Shown here piece after piece: positions 1 to 6,683 of a stretch of DNA of 42,077 nt. Made by a program: the position numbers and the translations under genes. Location of the stretch: positions 1 to 42,077 of the forward strand of contig JBAQCS010000060.1 in the NCBI GenBank assembly GCA_049294415.1, read 5' to 3'. The notes beneath the pieces are model-generated. The model made no database searches. It saw only the letters and a list, made by a program, of their open reading frames with translations, and was not told where the DNA came from. This DNA comes from JAEZRQ01 sp049294415 (GTDB taxonomy: Bacteria > Patescibacteriota > Patescibacteriia > Patescibacteriales > UBA12465). Numbering within the stretch: the first letter of the stretch is position 1; the number at the start of each line of letters is the position of its first letter.

Positions 1-171
1 GAGTTAACTATTAATTTTGGCGGAGTTATAACTAAATCAAAAACTGATAATCGTGGTCGTTTTACCCAAACTTTAACTGTACCTGATGTTAGTCGTACGG
101 CTATTGATGCTAAAGTTGATGGTGTTACATCTAAGTTAACTTATAGTACTAACTTTAATATTAAAAAATAA
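1..171 (+). CDS. C-terminal end of a surface/Ig-like protein (5' partial)
   Basis: An open frame runs from the first base to a TAA at 169-171 and gives 56 residues. It contains a glycine-led turn followed by alternating polar/hydrophobic residues (TDNRGRFTQTLTVP), the pattern of the last strands of a bacterial Ig-like or IPT-like beta-sandwich in secreted proteins. The start and most of the gene lie outside the window, so the full architecture is unknown. It ends in lysines with no visible membrane anchor or sorting signal. A strong hairpin follows 25 bases downstream. The coding call is based on frame continuity and on the terminator placement; the fold assignment is a weak inference. Confidence 0.6.
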   Translation, partial: ELTINFGGVITKSKTDNRGRFTQTLTVPDVSRTAIDAKVDGVTSKLTYSTNFNIKK

Positions 172-196
172 TTTAAGATTATAGTTGATATAAAAA

Positions 197-226
197 AATC
201 CCGCCTAGTTAGGCGGGATTTTTGTT
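197..226. terminator. Bidirectional intrinsic terminator
   Basis: A perfect 10-bp inverted repeat (197-206 with 211-220, four-base loop AGTT) is flanked by an A-run on the left and a T-run on the right, so it works on both strands. It separates the plus-strand gene ending at 171 from the converging minus-strand DUF4012 gene ending at 226. Confidence 0.9.
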
Positions 227-2058
227 TAGTAAAATTTTTGGTCGCGATCTAGTGGTCCAGACCACTGATAAGTTTTTTTATTTTCTAGATTTCTATTATA
301 AGAAAATTCGGCTAAACGGCTGCCAGATTGTTTTTGAAAATAAAGTTCATAGTTATCAGCTGTAATGCTTTTAGGTAATTTATAACTAAGGTTAACAGAT
401 TTAGATTGACCAGGTTCAATGCTCCAGAAAAAACCAAAGACAGTTTTGTTTAGTGCTTGATCATCGGTCATAGTGAAATCAGTTAAATCGCTACCACTGC
501 TTAAGCGACTGCCTAATGGCGCGTAAATTCTGGTGTAACTACGATATCTAGTGGTACGCCAATCAAATCCACCATTGTGTTGATAATCAAGTGTAATACG
601 ACTAATTAAACCATCAGCACCGCTACTAATATTATAAGACATTTTCTTTTCCATAACAGAATCACTCTTAAAGGCAGCTAAATTAGCATCTACTACCATT
701 AAGTAGTCTTGAGTTACTTCTTTTACTTCCCCGGTAATATTTAATTCAGTAGCTATTTTTTGTGAAGACTCATTATCAAAATAAATTTGTAAATTTCTTT
801 TAGCAATATTATTTTGTAAAACGCCTAAAACATCGGGCCACTGATTTGAGGGTAAATTAATCAAGCGTTTTTCTAATTCAGAAACTACAGAATTAATAAT
901 GTTCTTTCTATTCCAAGAAGTAATATCTTTTTCTTGATAAGCAATTTCCACATTATATTGTAAGAGAGGTTGAAAATTACTACTATCATAAGTTTCTCCT
1001 TCTACAGTAATTGGTCCTACTAATTTTAATAAATCACTGATAAGGTCCGGATTGATAGCAATAATTGCGGTCGGTTTAGCATTCTGACGTCCAGCACACT
1101 CGCTTTCAGCTAAAAACATACTTTGGATTTGTTTAGCTGAAGTTGGAAAATCTGGCGACCAGTTAGCATCACGTAACCACCAATAAGTAACACTCATGTA
1201 TTTAGAAATAGGAGCTGGTGGGGTAACTTTTAATTTATCAATACATGGCATATCTAGATGATAAACATCTTCAGTGGTTATATTGTTTGGCTTAGCGTCT
1301 TTTACTGTCATTAGGCCATAGGTACCAATAAAACCGCCAGTAGGACGTAGCTCATCGTTATTTTGCAGAATGACCAAGAAATTGCTTTCTTGAGGATAGC
1401 CAGTTAAGGCTGGTAATAATTGAGCGAGTGGTACTAATTTATCCATCGTGTCTTTAGCGAACTGTAACTGATCTTTAATGTCGTTAAGTTGTTTGTTAAG
1501 TGGTAAGAGAATGCCGATACGATGAATTTTACTTAGATTATCAAGGGATAATTGTAAATTAGCTTTTAAGCCGTTAAGTTCGGGAGTCGATTGATAAATA
1601 ATAGATAAAATAGCCTGCCTATCAGTGGTAGATAGTTCTGAAAATGAACCTTTAAAACGACCCGAAGTAGCTCGTTCCACTTCAGTTAAAATATTGCTAG
1701 ATCGTAATAGTGATTTACTTAATACTTCAGCTGTTTTAGTTAAATATTCTAAATCATTAATGGAAGTAGCAATTGGATAAAATAAATTAGCCAGTTCGTT
1801 TTCTCTAATCTTTATTAATGAATTTTCTGCTTCACTGAAATAAGTAACAGCAGCTTCAGCATCATTTTTAATTTCAGAGTAGTTCTGAGCTTTAAGATTA
1901 GCAGTAGCAGCCTCTAAACTAGTTTTGCCATTTAGCATGGCAGCATAATAATTTTTAATATTCTTACTTTGAATAGCTAGTATTACTCCTAACAATAAAA
2001 TAAGGCCTAAGCCTATAATTAAAAGGTATTTTAAAATTTTAACAAAGATTTTTTTCAT
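226..2058 (-). CDS. DUF4012 domain membrane protein
   Basis: This 610-residue protein has one N-terminal membrane helix (about residues 9-29), then a long, probably extracytoplasmic region. The stretch NNDELRPTGGFIGTYG (about residue 240) is the hallmark of the DUF4012 family, which is common in Patescibacteria and Gram-positives and has no settled function. Residues 30-220 are largely helical and may form a stalk. The start ATG overlaps the stop of the upstream winged-helix gene by four bases (ATGA, 2055-2058), so the two genes are translationally coupled. The gene ends at the bidirectional terminator. I can name the family with confidence but not the activity. Confidence 0.9.
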   Translation of the reverse strand: MKKIFVKILKYLLIIGLGLILLLGVILAIQSKNIKNYYAAMLNGKTSLEAATANLKAQNYSEIKNDAEAAVTYFSEAENSLIKIRENELANLFYPIATSINDLEYLTKTAEVLSKSLLRSSNILTEVERATSGRFKGSFSELSTTDRQAILSIIYQSTPELNGLKANLQLSLDNLSKIHRIGILLPLNKQLNDIKDQLQFAKDTMDKLVPLAQLLPALTGYPQESNFLVILQNNDELRPTGGFIGTYGLMTVKDAKPNNITTEDVYHLDMPCIDKLKVTPPAPISKYMSVTYWWLRDANWSPDFPTSAKQIQSMFLAESECAGRQNAKPTAIIAINPDLISDLLKLVGPITVEGETYDSSNFQPLLQYNVEIAYQEKDITSWNRKNIINSVVSELEKRLINLPSNQWPDVLGVLQNNIAKRNLQIYFDNESSQKIATELNITGEVKEVTQDYLMVVDANLAAFKSDSVMEKKMSYNISSGADGLISRITLDYQHNGGFDWRTTRYRSYTRIYAPLGSRLSSGSDLTDFTMTDDQALNKTVFGFFWSIEPGQSKSVNLSYKLPKSITADNYELYFQKQSGSRLAEFSYNRNLENKKTYQWSGPLDRDQKFY

Positions 2059-2633
2059 AGTTTTTCCGTTAAGCTATCACTGACTATTATTTTTTGCCCC
2101 TCCATGATTTTATTTAAGAAAATATCTAATACTTCGCGGCGGTATAAATATTCTTTTTCTTCCATGATAGTGTAGTTTACTTCTCTGCCAATCATGACTT
2201 CTAAATCTCGAACCGTTTTAATAAATTTATCTTTATTAATTTTTCCTACAATCAATATATCAGTTTTAGAGTTATTATCTTCTACGAAAAAACCAGCCAA
2301 GATAAGTAATTTGGGTGTATAAAGTTTTTGAACATTCTCCGCAAATTCTTTAGTACTTAAGACTTGGGACTTAATAAAAAGAGCCTTCATTTCTGGAAAC
2401 AGAATAAAACCCTTGTTGATCGTATAATATTTTTTTTCTTTAGCCTTAGTTTCTACGGCAATAGGAATAATTAAACCAATCTCTTCTAAGTTGATGATTT
2501 CACGACGAACAGAATTGACTTGCAATTCTAAATCCCTGGCCAATTGGCGCAAGTAATATTTTTCATCAGGCTTAGTTAAAAAGGCACTGAGAATTTTGAC
2601 TCTGGCTGGAGAGCCAAAGAGTGAGCTAAGCAT
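2055..2633 (-). CDS. Winged-helix regulator with degenerate nucleotidyltransferase-like domain
   Basis: The protein has 192 residues. Residues 1-60 form a winged helix of the ArsR/MarR type (FGSPARVKILSAFL, then YLRQLARDLELQVNSVRREI as the recognition helix region). Residues about 100-180 resemble the nucleotidyltransferase-fold domain often fused to such helices in Patescibacteria, but the Gly-Ser signature reads GFF and only one Asp of the catalytic pair is obvious (KTDILIVG), so catalysis is doubtful. It is the first gene of a two-gene unit with the DUF4012 protein and lies only 37 bp from the divergent 783-residue gene. It could therefore regulate both directions. That role is inferred from position. 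Confidence 0.75.
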   Translation of the reverse strand: MLSSLFGSPARVKILSAFLTKPDEKYYLRQLARDLELQVNSVRREIINLEEIGLIIPIAVETKAKEKKYYTINKGFILFPEMKALFIKSQVLSTKEFAENVQKLYTPKLLILAGFFVEDNNSKTDILIVGKINKDKFIKTVRDLEVMIGREVNYTIMEEKEYLYRREVLDIFLNKIMEGQKIIVSDSLTEKL

Positions 2634-2655
2634 AGCTTTATCTATTTATAGCTTT

Positions 2656-2684
2656 ATAGTATAATATAAAATGTATTTAGTCAA
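2656..2684 (-). promoter_or_regulatory. Candidate promoter for winged-helix/DUF4012 unit
   Basis: Reading leftward, TTGACT (2684-2679) and TACTAT (2661-2656) are separated by 17 bases. The -35 half lies inside the first codons of the divergent gene, so the two promoters overlap. Transcription would start near 2649, giving a very short leader before the ATG at 2633. Confidence 0.4.
2660..2665 (+). promoter_or_regulatory. -10 element TATAAT of the 783-residue gene (leaderless)
   Basis: A perfect TATAAT sits five bases before the ATG at 2671. Transcription would normally begin 6-7 bases after the hexamer, that is at or beside the A of the start codon. The transcript is therefore predicted to be leaderless. 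No good -35 is seen (TTTATC at 2637-2642 is weak). Confidence 0.45.
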
Positions 2685-5022
2685 ACTAAAAGGTTTAGAA
2701 AATTTAGGTGTTAAACCGAATTTTTTTATTTGTATGTACAACAAATTAGCTTCAATTATTCTCAATTCCGCCAAGAATCCTAACTACGCCGGCGAGGTGT
2801 TTATCTCGCAACCCGATGCTTCAAAAGAAAAGTTAGCTGGTAAAATATTTGTACTAGCTGAGCTCGAAGGACGTAAAAATGATTCCCAAAAGATCATTAA
2901 TTTTTTAATTAACTTTTTTGATTATAATTATTACGGTGACGAGAAAATATTATTAAGAGATAAAATTGAAGGTTTAAAAATAGAAAATATTTTTGAGGGC
3001 GTGTTAGCTAGAGTTAATAAGGGCTTAATGGACTTTTTACAAGAAGAACATTTTAAAATTAATCCTCAAGCTACTAACATTACCTTAGGTGTTGTTTATG
3101 AAAATAAGCTTTATTTCTCCAGTTATGGTAAAAATAAGGCTTTTTTAATTTTCCGTCGTCGTGGTAACTATGAAATAATTAATGTTGAAGCTAGCGCGGC
3201 CGAAGAAGAAGTTATTGGGCACTCTGAAGGTGATAATTTTGGTAAAATTTTTTCAGCCGTGATTACTGGTGAAATACCAGAATATTCTTATTTCTTTTTT
3301 GCTAATGAAGCTTTGCCAGAATATTTATCCAATAAAGAGTTGGTTGGTATTGTAACTAAGTTGCCACCAATGGTAGCAGCTGAACAAATTAAAAATTCTT
3401 TGCAAAGAATTAATTCTTTTGCGCCATTTTTGGGTATTATAATTAAGAGTACATTGGGACTGAATGTGGATACCAGTGATGATATAGAACCGATTAGAGT
3501 TGCGGCTGGCGATCGAGAGTTCAGCGATAGATCGTCTCGCAATGCTCATAGTTCAATTTCCCATCTTAACTATACGGAAAGAAAAACTGAAAGAATGTTA
3601 GCCCCAGCTGGCATTATTAGTTTAAAGAAAATTAGAAGTGGAGCCTCTGCTCTGTTAGCTAGATTAACAGCTCATCAAGATAATAAATCTCAAAAAGTAA
3701 TTAAGCTTTATGATGATAAGGAAGAAAGAGACCCTAACACCGTTAATATAAAGGAAGTTATTTCTAGAAAGAAAGAGTTAACTCATCGAGAAGAATTTGC
3801 TATTAATGATAAATTAGTTTTTAAGAAAAGAACCTCTAATTTATTGCCCAATACTTTTAAATCAGCTAAGGCCTTGGCCGTTATATTTAGTCCTAGTTTT
3901 TGGTCAGGCATGACAACCGGCCTAGCTAATTGGGGTAAGAGTTTGAATAAGAAAAATAAGGTAATGATGGGTGCTGTGTTAGCTTGTATTGTGATTTTAG
4001 TTATTTCTATTTCAGTTAGTGTTTCTAGTATGAAGACTAAACAAGCCGAAGAACAGTTTCAGGCAATTATTGATAATGTAAATGGTAAGCAGGAACAAAT
4101 TGATGCTTACATGTTATATGACAATCAAGACGGAGCTTTAGCTGTTTTAAATGAAGCTATTAATTTGTTAAATAGTAATACCACTATTAATAAAGAGCAA
4201 ATAGCTCAAAAAGATGCCCTTTTTGCTAAGTTAAAAGAACAAAAAAATAAAATACAAAAGATTACGGAAATTAGCAGTTTTGAGGAAACAATTAGTGTTA
4301 ACGCCTGGAACGCTGGAGCTCAAGCTGATAATTTAGCTTTAGCTAAAGGACAAGTATACTTGGCTGATAGTTTAAATAAATCAATCTATACTTATAATAC
4401 AGTTGATGGTGCCAAAAATAATCTAGCTTTAAGTGAACAGTTAATGTTTACTTCCCCAGCAGTTAAAGGCGACATTTTATATTATGCTGCCGGCCCTAAA
4501 GTTGTTAAGGTGGCTGGTCAAAATGTCAGCACTTTAAGTATTGATGCCGGGACTGGTTCTGGGCAATTAGCCCAAGTTTATAAAGATTATTTATACATTT
4601 TAAATCCTAATAAGAACGAGATATATCTTTATAGTGAAAAGAATAATGCCTTTGTAGATAAAAAACTACGCTTAGCTAATGATAAGATTTTAGGAGCTGT
4701 AGATTTTGATATTGATGAAAAAGGAGCTATGTTCATTTCTAAGAGTAATAGTATTTCCAGATTCTTCGCCGGTAAAGAAGATTTAAACTTTAAATTAAGC
4801 CCAGTTGATCCAGCTTTAAGAATCAATAAAGTTATTGTAACAGCTACTAATATTTATGTGCTAGATTTAAATAATAGTCGTTTAGTTACTTTTGATAAGG
4901 GCGGCATAATGGTTAAACAATATAGTTTACTTAAAGGTAACTTACAGGATATAGTTGTTAACGAAGAAACTAAGTCAGCTTATATTTTAGCTGGCGGTAG
5001 TGTCTATAAGTTTTCTCTTTAA
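2671..5022 (+). CDS. PP2C-like domain / TM / beta-propeller protein
   Basis: The protein has 783 residues. Residues about 1-260 resemble a PP2C/SpoIIE-type phosphatase fold (LGVVYENKLYFSSYGKNKAF recalls the strand with a small-residue turn), but I do not see the usual metal-binding DG/GD aspartates, so it is probably inactive or binding-only. A basic linker follows (270-430), then one membrane helix (about 433-455), a short coiled coil with E/Q/K-rich helices (456-530), and a C-terminal region of repeated four-stranded units (about 535-783) that looks like a beta-propeller. The topology would place the phosphatase-like part in the cytoplasm and the propeller outside. An alternative ATG at codon 22 has no ribosome-binding site. 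The gene stands alone between a shared promoter region and a terminator. Its function is unknown. Confidence 0.75.
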   Translation: MYLVKLKGLENLGVKPNFFICMYNKLASIILNSAKNPNYAGEVFISQPDASKEKLAGKIFVLAELEGRKNDSQKIINFLINFFDYNYYGDEKILLRDKIEGLKIENIFEGVLARVNKGLMDFLQEEHFKINPQATNITLGVVYENKLYFSSYGKNKAFLIFRRRGNYEIINVEASAAEEEVIGHSEGDNFGKIFSAVITGEIPEYSYFFFANEALPEYLSNKELVGIVTKLPPMVAAEQIKNSLQRINSFAPFLGIIIKSTLGLNVDTSDDIEPIRVAAGDREFSDRSSRNAHSSISHLNYTERKTERMLAPAGIISLKKIRSGASALLARLTAHQDNKSQKVIKLYDDKEERDPNTVNIKEVISRKKELTHREEFAINDKLVFKKRTSNLLPNTFKSAKALAVIFSPSFWSGMTTGLANWGKSLNKKNKVMMGAVLACIVILVISISVSVSSMKTKQAEEQFQAIIDNVNGKQEQIDAYMLYDNQDGALAVLNEAINLLNSNTTINKEQIAQKDALFAKLKEQKNKIQKITEISSFEETISVNAWNAGAQADNLALAKGQVYLADSLNKSIYTYNTVDGAKNNLALSEQLMFTSPAVKGDILYYAAGPKVVKVAGQNVSTLSIDAGTGSGQLAQVYKDYLYILNPNKNEIYLYSEKNNAFVDKKLRLANDKILGAVDFDIDEKGAMFISKSNSISRFFAGKEDLNFKLSPVDPALRINKVIVTATNIYVLDLNNSRLVTFDKGGIMVKQYSLLKGNLQDIVVNEETKSAYILAGGSVYKFSL

Positions 5023-5040
5023 TCTTCATTTTTAGACAAC

Positions 5041-5074
5041 AAAAAAACACGGTTTTAAAACCGTGTTTTTTTTA
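5041..5074. terminator. Bidirectional intrinsic terminator
   Basis: A self-complementary sequence centred at 5056/5057 (AAAAAAACACGGTTTT and its complement) gives a G/C-cored hairpin with an A-run on one side and a T-run on the other. It serves the plus-strand gene ending at 5022 and the minus-strand rplL ending at 5091. Confidence 0.9.
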
Positions 5075-5090
5075 TTGGAGAGAGGAAGTA

Positions 5091-5489
5091 TTATTTCAAA
5101 GTTACCTTTGCACCAGCTTCTTCTAATTCTTTTTTGATCTTTTCAGCTTCTTCTTTCTTAACGCCTTCCTTAACAACTTTTGGAGCAGCGTCTACTAAGT
5201 CTTTAGCTTCTTTAAGACCTAATTCAGTTAAAGTGCGAACTACTTTAATAACAGCAATTTTATTTGCACCGCTTTCAGTAATTTCGATATCAAAGCTATC
5301 TTTAGCTTCAACTTCAGCACCAGCAGCTGGAGCAGCAGCCATCATCATAGCTGGAGCAGCAGCAGAAACGCCAAATTTGTCTTCTAAGATTTTAACAAGT
5401 TCAGCTAAATCTAAAACACTCATTTTTTCGATTTTGCTTACTAAGTCCTGAAATTTTTCAGGAACTACAACTTCTTTTTGATCTTCCAT
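5091..5489 (-). CDS. rplL: Ribosomal protein bL12 (L7/L12)
   Basis: This 132-residue protein is slightly longer than the usual 120-125. Residues 10-45 are the N-terminal dimerisation helices that bind L10 (the segment around KIEKMSVLDLAELVKILEDK). An Ala/Met/Pro-rich hinge follows (about 45-62), then the conserved C-terminal domain that recruits translation factors (KIAVIKVVRTLTELGLKEAK, then VDAAPKVVKEGVKKEEAEKI). It forms the ribosomal stalk. It follows rplJ by 27 bp in one transcript and ends at the terminator at 5041-5074. A short open frame on the opposite strand is a shadow of the Ala-rich coding sequence. Confidence 0.98.
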   Translation of the reverse strand: MEDQKEVVVPEKFQDLVSKIEKMSVLDLAELVKILEDKFGVSAAAPAMMMAAAPAAGAEVEAKDSFDIEITESGANKIAVIKVVRTLTELGLKEAKDLVDAAPKVVKEGVKKEEAEKIKKELEEAGAKVTLK

Positions 5490-5516
5490 AGTTTTAAAAA
5501 TTAAAATTTTTATTAA

Positions 5517-6041
5517 TTATTTTTTTTCTTCGATGGCTTTTAACACGTTAACTAAATTTCTGATGCTGCCAGCTAAAACGTTGACAAAGCCAGAAATAGG
5601 CGCGTTAAGGGTTCCAACCAACTTGGCATGTAATTCGTGCTTGCTAGGAAGTTTAGCTAAGGCCTCTACTTCAGTCTTAGAAAGTAATTTACCTTCTAAG
5701 ATACCGCCCAAGAAGAAGATTTTATCTTCTTTATCTTTGCGGAAAGCATCGACAACTTTAGCTGGAGAAACCTCATCCTCATAGGAAAAGATAACTGCTA
5801 ACTTACCTTCAAGTGACTTAGTGTCCAAATTTTCGATTCCCTGTTCCTTAAGAGCACGTTCTAATAAAGTCTTCTTGGCTACATAGTACTCGCCGTTTTC
5901 AGCGCGTAATTGTAAGCGTAAAGCTTCATTGTCTTTTACTCCTAAAGCATTAAATCCTGCAAACACGATAGATTTGGATTTTTTAATCCTTTCTGTCAGG
6001 TTACGCATGATTTCACCCTTTTGGATTTTACTTTTAGGCAT
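5517..6041 (-). CDS. rplJ: Ribosomal protein uL10
   Basis: The 174-residue protein is the base of the ribosomal stalk; it binds 23S rRNA and carries L12 dimers on its C-terminal helix (LVNVLKAIEEKK at the end). The N-terminal pattern KSKIQKGEIMRNLTERIKKS followed by KSIVF aligns without gaps to the start of Bacillus L10, which supports the ATG at 6041. An internal ATG at 6008 is preceded by AAGGGTG, but starting there would remove the conserved first helix. The gene is first in an rplJ-rplL operon, behind a leader of about 155 bases with L10-leader-like features and an overlapping terminator. It is probably autoregulated. Confidence 0.97.
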   Translation of the reverse strand: MPKSKIQKGEIMRNLTERIKKSKSIVFAGFNALGVKDNEALRLQLRAENGEYYVAKKTLLERALKEQGIENLDTKSLEGKLAVIFSYEDEVSPAKVVDAFRKDKEDKIFFLGGILEGKLLSKTEVEALAKLPSKHELHAKLVGTLNAPISGFVNVLAGSIRNLVNVLKAIEEKK

Positions 6042-6078
6042 ATTTTTATTAAAAAAGGTTTTTTAGGCCTCTTATTTA

Positions 6079-6197
6079 CTATAAAATAAAAAAACTGTGG
6101 CTTTTGACCACAGACGGATAAAATAGCTGTATAAAGCTAATTTCGAGGCCTATCGCAAGTCTTATTTGAGTGCTTACGGTCTGTGGCTTATTAAGTT
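6079..6197 (-). promoter_or_regulatory. L10-leader-like autoregulatory RNA with overlapping terminator
   Basis: Read on the minus strand, the leader contains GACCGTAAGCACTC, AAATAAGACTTGCGATAGG and CCTCG. This resembles the core of the ribosomal L10 leader that L10(L12)4 binds in many bacteria. An outer 8-bp helix pairs 6186-6179 (CCACAGAC) with 6115-6108 (GTCTGTGG). The latter can instead pair with 6100-6095 (CCACAG) to form a terminator hairpin followed by seven T. The two pairings exclude each other, as expected of a transcription attenuator 38 bases upstream of rplJ. The sequence complementarity is seen directly; L10 binding and the direction of the switch are inferred. Confidence 0.75.
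6087..6113 (-). terminator. Attenuator terminator in rplJ leader
   Basis: The arms CTGTGG (6113-6108) and CCACAG (6100-6095) enclose a seven-base loop and are followed by TTTTTTTA on the minus strand. It lies between the promoter and rplJ, so it must be read through for expression. Confidence 0.75.
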
Positions 6198-6203
6198 ATG
6201 TAT

Positions 6204-6232
6204 ATATTAACTGATATTATATTGATTGTCAA
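6204..6232 (-). promoter_or_regulatory. Promoter of rplJ-rplL
   Basis: A perfect TTGACA (6232-6227) is followed after 17 bases by TAATAT (6209-6204). The start of transcription is predicted near 6197, just ahead of the first leader helix. It lies directly downstream of the strong hairpin that closes the preceding signalling operon. Confidence 0.65.
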
Positions 6233-6237
6233 TACTT

Positions 6238-6272
6238 CAGAGGGGTGATGAAAAATTATCATCACCCCTCTG
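6238..6272. terminator. Strong 14-bp hairpin closing the signalling operon
   Basis: A perfect 14-bp inverted repeat (6238-6251 with 6259-6272, seven-base loop) with a GGGG/CCCC core lies eight bases after the stop of the last response-regulator gene. Neither side has a T-run, so it is not a textbook intrinsic terminator. It may act as a 3'-end stabiliser or a weak terminator. Confidence 0.6.
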
Positions 6273-6280
6273 GCTATTTA

Positions 6281-6655
6281 TTACTCTAATTCGAGAATAG
6301 TTCTAATTTTTTTAGCCACATCAATGACACTCCAATCAGCTTTGATTAAATATTCGTCACTACCGCGTTCTTGAGCCTCTTTAACTTTATCAGTATCACT
6401 AATATTAGATAAGACTATTACCTTAGCATTTTTGCCCCAGTCATCTTCCCTTAATTTATTAAGAACTGTTATTCCATCCATTTTAGGCATTAAAATATCT
6501 AACAGGATTAAGTCAGGATGATGCTCTAAAGCTGTTTTTAATCCATCTTCCCCATTTTTAACTGTGATAATTTCTACCTCATTCTTTTCAAATTGTACCG
6601 ACAAGGCCTTGTAAACAATCTCTTCATCATCAACGATTAGCAAAACTTTTTTCAT
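6281..6655 (-). CDS. Single-domain response regulator (CheY-like)
   Basis: The 124-residue protein is one receiver domain and nothing more. The acidic pocket is D9/D10, the phosphoacceptor is D53 (LLDILMPKMDG), and the conserved Ser (VLSN) and Lys (YLIK) are present. It should accept a phosphoryl group from a histidine kinase and pass the signal by protein contact, because no DNA-binding domain is attached. It is the last gene of the run that starts with the 273-residue and giant surface proteins, 28 bp after the multi-PAS kinase, its most likely partner. The target is not visible. Confidence 0.92.
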   Translation of the reverse strand: MKKVLLIVDDEEIVYKALSVQFEKNEVEIITVKNGEDGLKTALEHHPDLILLDILMPKMDGITVLNKLREDDWGKNAKVIVLSNISDTDKVKEAQERGSDEYLIKADWSVIDVAKKIRTILELE

Positions 6656-6683
6656 ATGTTTTTTATTTAATTGAGGTTATAGA

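Noticed and set aside
5134..5784. Plus-strand open frames opposite rplL and rplJ
   Set aside because: They are shadows of the Ala/Lys-rich coding sequence of the ribosomal proteins.
6006..6041. Alternative rplJ start at 6008 with an upstream AAGGGTG
   Set aside because: The N-terminal residues from 6041 match the conserved L10 start without gaps; the purine-rich stretch encodes conserved QKGE residues.
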